From assembly GCA_903912525.1 (NCBI GenBank), contig CAIWHK010000010.1:1-64000 (forward strand): 64,000 bases of DNA, written 5' to 3'. Shown here piece after piece: positions 45,573-55,650 of this stretch. A model generated the notes under the pieces. It searched no databases, had not been told where the DNA came from, and saw only the letters and a program-made list of their open reading frames with translations. The DNA comes from an uncultured bacterium (GTDB taxonomy: Bacteria > Krumholzibacteriota > Krumholzibacteriia > LZORAL124-64-63). A program made the translations under genes and the position numbers. Positions within the stretch are counted from its first letter, which is position 1, and each line of letters starts with the position of its first letter.

Positions 45573-46118
45573 TCATCTCCCCCGGTTGGACGCCGCATCC
45601 AGCGTCCCGTGCAGCGCGCGACGCGCCTTGAACAGGCGCGACTTGACGGCGCTCTCGGTCGATTCGGTGATGTCGGCGATCTCGGCGTACGACAGTTCCT
45701 GGTACTCGCGCAGCACGAGCACCTCGCGGTATTCCACCTTCAGGCCGGCCAGCGCGCGCCGCAGCAGCGCCAGGTCCTGGTCGCGCTCGGGACCGTCCAC
45801 GGCCGCGGCGACCGCCAGGGCCTCGTCCGGCGCGTCGTCCAGCGCCACCTGGCCGCGGTCGCGGCGCAGCTGCGACAGGCAGCGGTTGCGCGCGACGGCG
45901 AACAGCCAGCTGCGGAAGCTCTCGGGGCGGTCCAGCTGCGCGCGCCTCTCCCAGACGCGCACGAACACGTCCTGCACCAGGTCGCGGGCGGCGTCCGCAT
46001 CGCCCAGCATGCGCAGCGCGAAGACGTACAGGGGACGACGGAAGCGCTCGAACAATGCCGCGAACGCGCGCTCGTCGCCGTCGCGGAAGGCTGTCGCCAG
46101 TTCGAGGTCGCCGGTCAT
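45573..46118 (-). CDS. ECF RNA polymerase sigma factor
   Basis: FAALFERFRRPLYVFALRMLGDADAARDLVQDVFVRVWERR...YREVLVLREYQELSYAEIADITESTESAVKSRLFKARRAL. Confidence 0.95.
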   Translation of the reverse strand: MTGDLELATAFRDGDERAFAALFERFRRPLYVFALRMLGDADAARDLVQDVFVRVWERRAQLDRPESFRSWLFAVARNRCLSQLRRDRGQVALDDAPDEALAVAAAVDGPERDQDLALLRRALAGLKVEYREVLVLREYQELSYAEIADITESTESAVKSRLFKARRALHGTLDAASNRGR

Positions 46119-46226
46119 CGTGCGCGCGCTCCCGCGGGTCGTGGCGGTGCAGACCGGGTGCGCCCGGTCCCTGAATGGAGTATCCCCAAGGGGGACGCCG
46201 CGGGAAGCGGAAAGTTGCTGCAAAAC

Positions 46227-46259
46227 GCGGCCGCCGGATCCCGAAGACCCGGCGGCCGC
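46227..46259 (-). terminator. Terminator-like hairpin after the subtilase gene
   Basis: GCGGCCGCCGG / CCGGCGGCCGC stem. Confidence 0.6.
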
Positions 46260-46290
46260 CCTGCCCTGCCTGCCCCGCGCGACCGGGGCG

Positions 46291-49167
46291 CTACTTGACG
46301 AGCGTCATCTTGAGCGACTCGCTGAACCCCGGCCCTTCCAACCTGTAGAAGTAGACGCCGCTGGGCTGCCCCGTCGCGTCCCAGGTCACGGCGTGTTCGC
46401 CGGCCCCCATGGTGCCCTCCACCAGGCGCGCCACCTGCTGGCCGCGCAGGTTGTAGACGGTCAACCTGACGGGACTCTCCTGGGCCAGCGTGAACGCAAC
46501 CTCGGTGATGGGATTGAACGGGTTCGGCCGGTTCTGCAGGAGCACCGCCGCCGCGGCCGGGACCTGCGTCGGCCCCGGTCCGGCGTCCGAACCCGACAGC
46601 AGCAATCCGCTGAAGGTGATCTGGTCGATGTAGATGTCATCCGTGTCGTCGCTGGCGTCGCAGCGGAAGCGCAGTTTCGCCGTCGCCGGGTAGTTGAAGC
46701 TCGAACGCGGGATGCTCACCAGGCCGCGCACGTACGCGCCGTTGTTGAAGTTGGTGCCGGCCACGAAGGTCGCCGCGCGCACCCAGGCCGTGCCGTTGAA
46801 GTACTCGAGGAAGAAATCCTCGCCGGCCTCCATGCCGACGGCGCGGTAGTAGAACTCCAACTTCAGGTCGGCGTAGCGCGTCACGTTATAGCCGGCCTTG
46901 TGGTAGAACGACGACGGCACCAGGCTGTTGTCCTGGATGTTCGCCGCCGCCTTGCCCTGGCGGGCCAGCGTCGTGGATGCGTAGCGCAGCATGTCGGCGC
47001 CGCCGTCGAGGTAGGTGCCCATGCCCGCCTCGAAGTTGTCGAACGTGATCGTCACCCAGGTCCCGACCGCCACCGTCACCGTCACGTAGCCGGTGCGCGT
47101 CAGGGTGTTCGTGCCGGCGGCGTTGGTGACCGTCAGGGCGACGTCGTAGGTGCCGGCGGCCGCGTAGGTGTGGCTCGGGTTGCGCGTGACGGCCGTGCCG
47201 CCGTCGCCGAACGTCCACGCCCAACTGGACGGCGCATTGGTCGACAGGTCGGTGAAGGTGACGGCCAACGGCGCCGAGCCGGTGACCGGCGTGGCCGAGA
47301 AGGCCGCCACCGGCGCCGACAAAGTGCCGGCGGTGATGTACGACGTCTTCGTCAGGGTGTTCGAGCCGGTCGCATTGGTCGCCGTCAGCGCCACGTTGTA
47401 GGTGCCGGCGTCCGCGTAGACGTGGCTCGGGTTCTGCGCCGTCGAACTGCCGCCGTCGCCGAAGTCCCAGCTCCACGACGTGGCCGAACCCGTCGAAGCG
47501 TTGGTGAAGCTCACCGTCAGCGGAGCGTAACCACTGACCGGCGTCCCGGCGAATTCCGCGGTCGGCGCCACGGGCGTCGCACCGAGCACGGCCGCCTGCG
47601 CGTTGACCAGGCCATATCCAGAATAGCGGTCCCAGCCCGCGCCCGACTCGGCATTGACCACATCGCGGGCCGAGGTGGTCAGCGCCGCGCGCACCTGCGC
47701 CGGCGTGTAGGCCGGGTTGGCCGACCGGACCAGCGCCGCCACGCCCGCCACATACGGCGTGGCGCAGCTGGTGCCGTTGAAGTACGGCTCGACATCGCCG
47801 GGCCGGTAGCCGCCGCTGCCCATGATATCGCACGTGGGCAGGATCGTCGGCCCGATGATGTCGACGGCGCCCGCGGCGTCCTTCGTCACCGAGCCGTAGC
47901 TGGAGCCCCACCAGCGCTCGCCGTCGCACGTGACACCACGCGAATCGGCCACCACGCCGGGGTTCAACTGGCCGGCCACGCTCGAACTGCGCTTGCGGTC
48001 GCCGCCCGGCGAGGCCGCGCCGACGCCGATCACGTAGGTGCTGCAGGCCGGGTAGCTGATGGCGGTCTTGTTCTCGTTGCCGGTGGCCGCCAGGATGACG
48101 GCGCCCGCATTGTAGGCGTACTGCAGGGCCGTCTCGGTCGCGGCGTCGGTCAGGATGGCCGCGCCGAGGCTCATGCTGATGACCTCGGCGCCATGGTCGG
48201 CCGCGTAGTAGAGCGCGGCCTGGATCGCGCTGAAGTACATCGAGCCCGCGCTGTTGGCCACCTTCAACGGCATGATGCTGCAGCCGGGCGCCGCGCCCAC
48301 CGCGCCCACGCCGTTATTCATGGCCGCGGCGACACCGGCGCTGCAGGTGCCGTGGCCCGCGTTGGCGGCGTTGTCGTCAGGGTTCGCGTCGTTGTCGCCG
48401 AAATCGTAGCCGGTGACCAGGCGCAGGTCGGTGTGTTCGGTGTCGACGCCCGTGTCGATGATGGCGATGACGACGCCGGCCGAGCCGTAACCCTGCGCGC
48501 CGTTCCACGCCTCGGGCGCGTTGGCGTCCATGCCCGCGGTGCCGACGCCGGCCGCCGAATGCGTGTAGGTGCTGACCCAGTCGTAGCCCGGCAACTGCGC
48601 GGTGTTGTTGTGGCCCCAGTGCGCGGCGTAGTACGGATCGGTCGGGACTGCGGTCGGGTAGGCGACCCAGTCCAGCGACACGGCCTGCACGTCGGGCAGC
48701 GTCCCGAATTCATCGGCCAGGCCCTGCAGGTCCTCCACGTTCTCGAAGTCGAGCATGAACCAGCGGTCGACGCCCGAGCCCGCGGCCTTGCCCGGGTTCG
48801 CAGTCACCTGGTAGGGCCGCGTGATGTTGACGATGCCCGCCTGCTGGGCCAGCGCGTCGACGGCGGTCAGGCCGGTCCGCGCATAGGGCACCCGCGCGCC
48901 CTTGTCCAACGGGATGCCCAGCAGCGACGACTTGGTGGCCGTATCGCGGAACTGCACGAGCAGCCGATTGGGCGCGAACGCGAGGCTGTCTTCGGGAGCC
49001 GCCGACGGGTCGGACGCCCCCATGAAGCCGTACAAGGCGGGCGAGACCGGGGCCGGCCCCGTCGGGATCAGGCCTGTCTTGAGACCCACGGCCAGCACGA
49101 CGACCAGTGCCGGCAGGATGACGGGCAGGATCGCGCGCGCATGGGGAAGGCGGCGATGTCCGTTCAT
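46291..49167 (-). CDS. Secreted subtilisin-like (S8) protease with two PKD domains and FlgD/T9SS-like C-terminus
   Basis: VVIAIIDTGVDTEHTDL, NAGHGTCSAGVAAA, GTSCATPYVAGVAALV; two SWSWDFGDGG/SWAWTFGDGG PKD repeats; QNRPNPFNPITEVAFTL...SLKMTLVK. Confidence 0.93.
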   Translation of the reverse strand: MNGHRRLPHARAILPVILPALVVVLAVGLKTGLIPTGPAPVSPALYGFMGASDPSAAPEDSLAFAPNRLLVQFRDTATKSSLLGIPLDKGARVPYARTGLTAVDALAQQAGIVNITRPYQVTANPGKAAGSGVDRWFMLDFENVEDLQGLADEFGTLPDVQAVSLDWVAYPTAVPTDPYYAAHWGHNNTAQLPGYDWVSTYTHSAAGVGTAGMDANAPEAWNGAQGYGSAGVVIAIIDTGVDTEHTDLRLVTGYDFGDNDANPDDNAANAGHGTCSAGVAAAMNNGVGAVGAAPGCSIMPLKVANSAGSMYFSAIQAALYYAADHGAEVISMSLGAAILTDAATETALQYAYNAGAVILAATGNENKTAISYPACSTYVIGVGAASPGGDRKRSSSVAGQLNPGVVADSRGVTCDGERWWGSSYGSVTKDAAGAVDIIGPTILPTCDIMGSGGYRPGDVEPYFNGTSCATPYVAGVAALVRSANPAYTPAQVRAALTTSARDVVNAESGAGWDRYSGYGLVNAQAAVLGATPVAPTAEFAGTPVSGYAPLTVSFTNASTGSATSWSWDFGDGGSSTAQNPSHVYADAGTYNVALTATNATGSNTLTKTSYITAGTLSAPVAAFSATPVTGSAPLAVTFTDLSTNAPSSWAWTFGDGGTAVTRNPSHTYAAAGTYDVALTVTNAAGTNTLTRTGYVTVTVAVGTWVTITFDNFEAGMGTYLDGGADMLRYASTTLARQGKAAANIQDNSLVPSSFYHKAGYNVTRYADLKLEFYYRAVGMEAGEDFFLEYFNGTAWVRAATFVAGTNFNNGAYVRGLVSIPRSSFNYPATAKLRFRCDASDDTDDIYIDQITFSGLLLSGSDAGPGPTQVPAAAAVLLQNRPNPFNPITEVAFTLAQESPVRLTVYNLRGQQVARLVEGTMGAGEHAVTWDATGQPSGVYFYRLEGPGFSESLKMTLVK

Positions 49168-49431
49168 GGCTGCTCCAGACGACAGGTATGATGAGACGCC
49201 ACGGGAAAGGTTTCCTGGGGGCCGCATACGCAAGGCCAATGCCAGCAAACGAGTTACGTCGGCACTGAAACCACCGTCCCGGCAAGCTGCTGCAAGTCTT
49301 TATTTTAGGAAACAGGAGCGGAAGGGACGCCACGCCGGGGAAGCGCGAGGCCGCGCAGGCAACGGGCGTTCTGCGTGAGAGCGAAGGGAATCCGGGGGCC
49401 GCTGCGGGGCAATCTGCCCTCCGCCGGGCGC

Positions 49432-51717
49432 CTACTTTACCAGCGTGGCCTTGACCAGTTGCGTCGCCTGGCCGGCTTGGCCGCGCACGAAGTAGACCCC
49501 CGCACCCACCTCGCGACCGCCCGCATCGCGGCCCTGCCAGGTGACGTCGCCGGTCCCCGCCGGACGTTCCTCATCCAACAGCACGGCCATCTCGCGCCCG
49601 CGCACGTCGTAGACCGCGATGCGCACGCGGCCGGGCTCGTCCAGCACGAAGCGCAGGTTCGTGGAGGGATTGAAGGGGTTTGGGCAGTTCTGCTCAAGCA
49701 GCAGCCCCGTGCGCGGCGGCGCCGGCACCACCGGCGTGGCCAGCGGCGCCAGTTCGAAGGCCTTCACCACCTGGCCGGCGAGGCCCAGGTTCGCGATGTG
49801 CCCGCCGGCGTCGACGGTGAACGTGCGCACGTCGGTCGGGTCCAGCAGGTCGGTGCCGCGGTAGCTGCCGGGCGCCAGCACGTCGGCCGGCGCCGTGAGC
49901 GAGACGGCGCCCTGCGCCATGGCCGAGGTGTTGGCCAGGCACAGCACCACCTGCGCCGCGGCCTCGGTCGTGTCGCGGCGCACGAACGCCAGCACCGACG
50001 CGCTGGAGGCCGTCAGCGTCGCGCAGGTGCCGCGGCGCAGCGCGGGCGAGGCCGTGCGCGCGGCCACCAGGCGGCGATACCAGCTGAGCAGCGAGCTCGG
50101 GTCGGCGGATTCGAGCGCGACGTTGTTGGTCGTCCAGTTGCCGCCGAGCGATTCCCAAGGCGTGGCGGTGGTGAAGCCGGCGTTGGCGGCCGTCGACCAC
50201 TGCATCGGCGCGCGGCGCACCGGGTCGCTGGTGGTGCCCGTCATGCCGATCTCTTCGCCGTAATACAGGAACGGCACGCCCGGCAGCGTCAGGCACAGGC
50301 CCGCGGCCACGCGCGCGCGCGCGGCGTCCTCGCCCACCTGGCTGAACACGCGGTCCTGGTCGTGGTTGGACAGGAACGTGCCCCACTGCGGATAGCGGTA
50401 CGCGCTGCAGACATCGCCCAGCTTGGTGCCCAGCCAGCCCGCATCGCCGTTGTTGGCGGCGCCGACGATGGCCCCGGCCAGGTCGAACTCGAAGCACAGG
50501 TCCAGCCGGCCGCTGGCCGAGTAGGGCGCCACCGCGGCGGTGGTCGTCCACGCCTCGCCAACGGTCAGCGCCGCGGGCGCCACCGACTCGACGCGCGTGT
50601 TGAAGTCCTGCCAGAACTGCAGCGTGCCGGGCGTGTTCATGAGCGCCCCCGGGTCCTCGTCGACGTACAGCACGGCGTCCAGCCGGAAACCATCGACGCC
50701 GACCGTATCGAGCCAGTAGTCGGCGACCGAGAACATCTCGTTCTTCACCGCGGGCGTGTCGTAGTTGAGGTCGGGCATGCCGCTGCCGAACAGCCCGTAG
50801 TAGTAGGCCGAGTTCGTGCGCCACCACACCGTCTGCCCCCACGGCCCGGTGCCGCCGGGGTTGGTGGCCGACCAGCGGAACCAGTCGCGCCAGCCCGCCT
50901 CGTTGGCGCGCGAGGAGACGAACCACGGGTTCTGGTTCGAGCAGTGGTTCATCACGAAGTCCATGATGACGCGGATGCCGCGCGCGTGCGCCGCGTCCAG
51001 GAACGCCTGGAAGTCGGCCTGCGTGCCGTAGTCCGGCTCGATGGCGCGGTAGTCCGTCACGTCGTAGCCGTGGTAGCTGGGCGAGGCGTTGACGGGCATC
51101 AGCCAGATGCCGGTGACGCCCAGGTCGTCGTGCGTGTTGGGGTTGCCGTCGTTCAGGTAGTCCAGCCGCGCGGTCAGGCCCTTCAGGTCGCCGATGCCGT
51201 CGCCGTTGCCGTCCTGGAAGCTGCGGACGAACACCTCGTAGAACACCGTGTCGTTCCACCAGTGCAGCTCGGGAACCTGGTGCCCGTCGGCCCCGCCCCC
51301 GCCGAGCTCGCGCACGTTGTACCAAACGTCGATGAGGTTGGTCCCGTCGACGACCGAGTATGTGCGGTTGTTGCCGACACCGGGAAACTCCTCGGTGCCG
51401 TCCCACAGCCCGTTCAGCCGGAACTTGTACTCGATGAACTGCCCGGTGGTGAACCCGGCGACGGTCACCGCGTACACGGTGTCGCCGTCCGCGTCGGCCA
51501 GCTGCGTCAGGGGCGAGCCCCAGCCGTTGAAGCTGCCGGCCACATCGACGAAGTCGGTCGCGGGGTGGAACACGCCGGCAGTGACCTGGTCGCGCATGTG
51601 GACCTGGAAGGTGACATCCACGGCGCGGGCGGGGCGGGCCGGCGCGCACAGGGCGAGCAGGACCAGGGCGGCGGCGGCGACCGGGCCGACCGTCAGGTGT
51701 CGGGCGATGCTGGGCAA
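49432..51717 (-). CDS. Secreted GH13 alpha-amylase family protein with N-terminal CBM-like module and FlgD/T9SS-like C-terminus (start uncertain; TTG at 51717 likely)
   Basis: GYDVTDYRAIEPDYGTQADFQAFLDAAHARGIRVIMDFVMNH, DGFRLDAVLYV, FLSNHDQDR, YYGEEIGMTG; CPNPFNPSTNLRFVL C-term. Confidence 0.9.
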   Translation of the reverse strand: MPSIARHLTVGPVAAAALVLLALCAPARPARAVDVTFQVHMRDQVTAGVFHPATDFVDVAGSFNGWGSPLTQLADADGDTVYAVTVAGFTTGQFIEYKFRLNGLWDGTEEFPGVGNNRTYSVVDGTNLIDVWYNVRELGGGGADGHQVPELHWWNDTVFYEVFVRSFQDGNGDGIGDLKGLTARLDYLNDGNPNTHDDLGVTGIWLMPVNASPSYHGYDVTDYRAIEPDYGTQADFQAFLDAAHARGIRVIMDFVMNHCSNQNPWFVSSRANEAGWRDWFRWSATNPGGTGPWGQTVWWRTNSAYYYGLFGSGMPDLNYDTPAVKNEMFSVADYWLDTVGVDGFRLDAVLYVDEDPGALMNTPGTLQFWQDFNTRVESVAPAALTVGEAWTTTAAVAPYSASGRLDLCFEFDLAGAIVGAANNGDAGWLGTKLGDVCSAYRYPQWGTFLSNHDQDRVFSQVGEDAARARVAAGLCLTLPGVPFLYYGEEIGMTGTTSDPVRRAPMQWSTAANAGFTTATPWESLGGNWTTNNVALESADPSSLLSWYRRLVAARTASPALRRGTCATLTASSASVLAFVRRDTTEAAAQVVLCLANTSAMAQGAVSLTAPADVLAPGSYRGTDLLDPTDVRTFTVDAGGHIANLGLAGQVVKAFELAPLATPVVPAPPRTGLLLEQNCPNPFNPSTNLRFVLDEPGRVRIAVYDVRGREMAVLLDEERPAGTGDVTWQGRDAGGREVGAGVYFVRGQAGQATQLVKATLVK

Positions 51718-51824
51718 GGTGGTGCGGCTCCCGGGTGGCGTGGCGGCGGACGATCGACGTCTTGGGTGGCGTCTATTATAGCACAAAAGCGGGGGCCGTT
51801 GCTGATCCGGCTGCCGACCGGGAC

Positions 51825-51838
51825 TTGCGCCGGCGCAA
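51825..51838. repeat. Copy 5 of dispersed palindrome TTGCGCCGGCGCAA
   Basis: Exact 14-mer, 45 bp upstream of a TATAAT box (minus strand, 51775-51780) for the amylase gene. Confidence 0.9.
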
Positions 51839-51908
51839 GGCCCCGGGCCCCCACATCGGTGTTTCCCGGGCGCCGGCCTGCTCACCACGCCCATCACATG
51901 CAGACGGT

Positions 51909-52511
51909 TCAGAAAGCGTGGGCGCCCGGACCGTTCCAGGTGAACACGACGCCGATGCTGCGCTGCGTGGGGTCCACGTAGGGGACCACGGACGCGTGGC
52001 CCGCAGGGGCGCCTGCCCTCCCCTCGCGAACGGCGCGCGACGTGTGGGACAGGTCCCTGATGTCGGAGATGATGATGGCGAGCCCCGCCAGGACCCACGT
52101 GCCGGTGCCGCCCCAGTCGGGGTTGGGGATGAAGCCGTCGTCGAAATCACTGGTCGGCGACGCAGCCCAGGCCAGCCCGAAGCACACGCACCGGAAGACC
52201 ACCCCGCGATGGGCGCGATGGCCGACGCCCCCGTGCCGGTAACCCATGGCGGGACCGAAGAGCGCGCCGCCCCAGAGAAGCGCGCCCGAGGTGATCGTCG
52301 TCGCCGTGCTGGGTTCCGACGAGAACGGAACGGCGATGCCGGCGACGATCGGGGCGAGCGTGAACAGGAGCCCGTAGTCCCGTGCCGCACCCGGGCTGAC
52401 CGTACCCTCCGTCGCGAGAGGTTCGGGGTCCGCCGCGGAAGCCGGCGCCACAACGAGATTCATCGTGCCGATCAACGCAAGGCCAAGGACCCATCCCGGC
52501 AACGTCGTCAT
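51909..52511 (-). CDS. Exported hypothetical protein
   Basis: Signal peptide MTTLPGWVLGLALIGTMNLVVAPASA; no recognised domain. Confidence 0.65.
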   Translation of the reverse strand: MTTLPGWVLGLALIGTMNLVVAPASAADPEPLATEGTVSPGAARDYGLLFTLAPIVAGIAVPFSSEPSTATTITSGALLWGGALFGPAMGYRHGGVGHRAHRGVVFRCVCFGLAWAASPTSDFDDGFIPNPDWGGTGTWVLAGLAIIISDIRDLSHTSRAVREGRAGAPAGHASVVPYVDPTQRSIGVVFTWNGPGAHAF

Positions 52512-52551
52512 GAGGCCCTCCTTCAACGTTCCTGCGCCCCGCCACCCGCGA

Positions 52552-52590
52552 ATTGTGACACGCCCCGACCTTGCCCGTCAATCCAGCCCC
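52552..52590 (-). promoter_or_regulatory. Upstream block shared with 63793-63831; possible promoter for 51909..52511 (TTGACG-N18-CACAAT on minus strand)
   Basis: 34/39 identity between the two copies; spacing consistent with -35/-10, about 40 nt from start codon. Confidence 0.45.
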
Positions 52591-52667
52591 GATTCGAGGT
52601 GTGTTCGCGCCGGCGGCTTTTCGATGTGGTCGGGCTCCGCCCAATCGACGGGTGGCTGCGCAAAGAA

Positions 52668-52696
52668 GACGGCCGCCCCCGTCGGGAGCGGCCGTC
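52668..52696 (-). terminator. Terminator of 52721..53452
   Basis: GACGGCCGC / GCGGCCGTC stem, followed (minus strand) by TTCTTTG. Confidence 0.75.
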
Positions 52697-52720
52697 GCGC
52701 AAGAGATTGCAAGGACACGC

Positions 52721-53452
52721 CTAGCGATAGCTGGCCTTGAGCTGGCCCCACGTCGTCGCTTCGTTGGGCACGGCGTTGGCGCAATCCACGTCCACGAACA
52801 TCACCGGGTTGCCGTCGAACCCGAACGTGCACAGGTCGTAGTTGCTGCCCGGGTAGTAGTTGTAGGACCGGCAGGGATCGCACGCGCCGGTGATCGCCAG
52901 GCCCGGCACATCCCAGTACGGGCCCCACTCGGTGAAGGTGACCTCAAGGAACACCTTGCCTGTCAGGGTGACGCCTTCGCTCAGGGGCAGGGCCACGTCG
53001 TACAGGCCGGCGTCCGGGCCGGCGATGTCGTACGTGACGGGCGGGCACACATAGACACCCGGCATGGGGACGGGGCATTCCGCGTCCGTCAGGTCGGCCT
53101 GCACGAGGCCCACGCGCACCGGCGTGCTCATCGCGTAGGAGAAGTCGAGGACGATGTGCGCGAGCGACACCGACACGCCGCAGTCGTCGCCACCCGCGCA
53201 CTCCGCGGGATCGACGAGCGTGTAGTACTGGTCCTCACCCGGGATGATGTAGCCCACGCTCCAGGCCGGCGCGTCGGTGACGCCCAGCGTGCACAGGGCG
53301 CTGGTCGAGGCGGCGGGGCCCGCCAGCAGGAGGTTCGCGGTCGCATCGAGACGCCGGAGCGTCGTCGCCGGCCGCGCCGCGAAGGCCGGAACGGCCGTCG
53401 CCAGCAGGGCGGCGATCGTCAGAGACATCTGGAGTCGTTTGCAGGCACGCAT
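52721..53452 (-). CDS. Secreted hypothetical protein, C-terminal tail EATTWGQLKASYR
   Basis: Signal peptide MSLTIAALLATAVPAFAA; hairpin terminator downstream, promoter upstream. Confidence 0.82.
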   Translation of the reverse strand: MRACKRLQMSLTIAALLATAVPAFAARPATTLRRLDATANLLLAGPAASTSALCTLGVTDAPAWSVGYIIPGEDQYYTLVDPAECAGGDDCGVSVSLAHIVLDFSYAMSTPVRVGLVQADLTDAECPVPMPGVYVCPPVTYDIAGPDAGLYDVALPLSEGVTLTGKVFLEVTFTEWGPYWDVPGLAITGACDPCRSYNYYPGSNYDLCTFGFDGNPVMFVDVDCANAVPNEATTWGQLKASYR

Positions 53453-53559
53453 GAGGTCTTCCTCCGTAGACGGTTTTGATGATTCGGGCGTATGAGCGAC
53501 CAGGCCGCAAAGACTGTCCCCGCGCCGATGCGATCGAAAATACCGATTCGGCGTAGGCG

Positions 53560-53588
53560 ATTATAGATGTTGGGAAATTGTCAATCAA
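53560..53588 (-). promoter_or_regulatory. Sigma70-type promoter for 52721..53452
   Basis: TTGATT-N17-TATAAT on minus strand. Confidence 0.6.
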
Positions 53589-53846
53589 CCGAATACGGGC
53601 CTGAATCGCCTGTCTGGGGCCGTTTGGCCCCGATTCCCGCTGTCGATTTCAGCTCTTCGGGGGCGCCCGCCAACTGATTATTGCAACCGATTTCAATCGC
53701 AAATTTACGCATCCCCCATCAAATAAAAAAGTTGCGCACGGACACGGCCGCTTGACGCTGGACACCGCGCCGACAGCCGCTAGAATTGGGCGGACCGCAA
53801 GCTGATGAATGCACCCACGAAAAAAAATCCAGCGAGAGAAGCCGCT

Positions 53847-54468
53847 ATGAAGTTCCTCCCCCTCCCAGGTCGACTTCCTGGAGTTCTTCGAGCGCGCCGT
53901 CGACAACGTCCTGGACGGCGCCCAGGCCTTCAAGGCGATGGTCGCCGACTACACCGACCTCGAAGCGAAGGTCGCGCGCATCAAGGAAATCGAGACCAAC
54001 GGCGACAAGATCACGCACGAAACGCTCGAGGCCCTGAACAAGACGTTCATCACGCCGATCGACCGCGAGGACATCCACGCGATCATCTCGAACCTGGACG
54101 ACATCCTCGATTTGATCGACGCCGCGGCGCACCGGCTGCTCGGCTACCGCATCACCGAGGCGACGCCCGACCTCGTCGCGCACGCCGACCAGCTCATCCC
54201 GCCCATCGAGACGATCAAGGCGGCGTTGAAACTGCTGGGCAACATGAAGAACAGCGAGAAGGTCATCGAGCTGTGCCGCGAAGTGCACCGGCTGGAGCAC
54301 GAGGCCGATGTGGTCCACCACGCCGCCATCACGCGCCTGTTCGACCATGAGAAGGACCCGATCCGGATCATGAAGCTCAAGGAAATCTACGAGAATCTCG
54401 AAGAGTCGACCGACTGCTGCGAGGACGTCGTCGACGTCATCGAGTCGGTCATCCTGAAGAACTCCTGA
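53847..54468 (+). CDS. DUF47/PhoU-like Pit accessory protein, with apparent frameshift near the start codon
   Basis: 53938 ORF: DYTDLEAKVARIKEIETNGDKITHETLEALNKTFITPIDREDIHAI; upstream in the same frame QVDFLEFFERAVDNVLDGAQAFKAM, but the only good start (ATG 53847, RBS GAGAGAAG) lies in another frame separated by a C5 tract. Confidence 0.82.
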
Positions 54469-54529
54469 CCGGCGGAGGCACGACCATGCTGAACGGTTGC
54501 AGGGCCGCCGTCCGCCTGCCGGAGGCCGC

Positions 54530-55555
54530 ATGAGCACCGACCTGATGATCGTCCTGCTCATCATCCTGGTGGCGCTCGCGTTCGACTTCATCAACGGCTT
54601 CCACGACGCCGCCAACTCGATCGCCACCGTCGTCTCGACGCGCGTGCTGTCGCCCAAGTACGCCGTGATGTGGGCGGCGTTCTTCAATTTCCTGGCCGCG
54701 TTCACCTTCGAGCCGCACGTGGCCAAGACCATCGGCAAGGGGATCATCAACGCCGACGCCGTCACGCCCTGGGTCATCGTCTGCGGCCTGATCGGCGCCA
54801 TCGTCTGGGATTTGATGACCTGGTGGTGGGGCCTGCCGACGTCGTCGTCGCACGCGCTGATCGGCGGCTTCGCCGGCGCTGCGGTGGCCCATGCCGGCAC
54901 CGATTCGCTGATCGCCCACGGCCTGGCGCGCATCGGCCTGTTCATCGTGCTGGCGCCGCTGATCGGCCTGGTGGCGGGATTCCTGATCATGCTGGGCGTG
55001 GCGTGGCTGTTCCGGAAGTCGACGCCGTACAAGGTCGACAAGAAGTTCCGCGTGCTGCAACTGGTCAGCGCGGCGGGCTACTCGCTGGGCCACGGCCTGA
55101 ACGACGCGCAGAAGACGATGGGCATCATCGCGATCCTGCTGGTGTCATGCCAGCACATGGTGCCGAAGGACAGCTTCCTCTACATGGAGAAGGTCGAGAT
55201 CCCGCTCTGGCTGATCCTGACCTGCCACGCCGCGATCGCGGCCGGCACGCTGGCCGGCGGCTGGCGCATCGTCAAGACGATGGGCATGCGGATCACGAAG
55301 CTGAAGCCCGTCGGCGGCTTCTGCGCCGAGACGGCCGGCGCGCTGACGCTGGTCGGCGCCTCGATGGCCGGCATCCCCGTCTCGACGACGCACACGATCA
55401 CCGGCGCCATCGTCGGCGTGGGCGCGATGAACCGCACGTCGGCGGTGCGCTGGGGCGTGGCGGGGCGGATCGTGTGGGCTTGGGTGCTGACGGGGCCGGC
55501 GGCGGCTATTGTGGCGTTCGTCTTGATGAAGGGGCTGGGTGCGGTGATGAAGTAG
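54530..55555 (+). CDS. pit: PiT family inorganic phosphate transporter
   Basis: ALAFDFINGFHDAANSIATVVSTRVLSP, GLPTSSSHALIGGFAGAAVA, HGLNDAQKTMGII, GIPVSTTHTITGAIVGVGA. Confidence 0.95.
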   Translation: MSTDLMIVLLIILVALAFDFINGFHDAANSIATVVSTRVLSPKYAVMWAAFFNFLAAFTFEPHVAKTIGKGIINADAVTPWVIVCGLIGAIVWDLMTWWWGLPTSSSHALIGGFAGAAVAHAGTDSLIAHGLARIGLFIVLAPLIGLVAGFLIMLGVAWLFRKSTPYKVDKKFRVLQLVSAAGYSLGHGLNDAQKTMGIIAILLVSCQHMVPKDSFLYMEKVEIPLWLILTCHAAIAAGTLAGGWRIVKTMGMRITKLKPVGGFCAETAGALTLVGASMAGIPVSTTHTITGAIVGVGAMNRTSAVRWGVAGRIVWAWVLTGPAAAIVAFVLMKGLGAVMK

Positions 55556-55586
55556 GGCGCCACCGACTTCACTGGCGGTGGATGAG

Positions 55587-55626
55587 ACGGACCACCTCGC
55601 CGGCGCGCGCCGAGCGGGTGGTCCGT
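55587..55626. terminator. Bidirectional terminator-like hairpin between convergent genes
   Basis: ACGGACCACC / GGTGGTCCGT stem. Confidence 0.6.
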
Positions 55627-55650
55627 TGAAACAAGGTCCATCTTCCGACG

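Noticed and set aside
47000-47600. Repeated DNA in the subtilase gene looking like a tandem repeat array
   Set aside because: Explained by two tandem PKD domains in the protein.
45283-49191. 1302-aa plus-strand ORF antisense to the subtilase and sigma genes
   Set aside because: No domain signal; the opposite strand encodes S8/PKD and ECF proteins with clear motifs.
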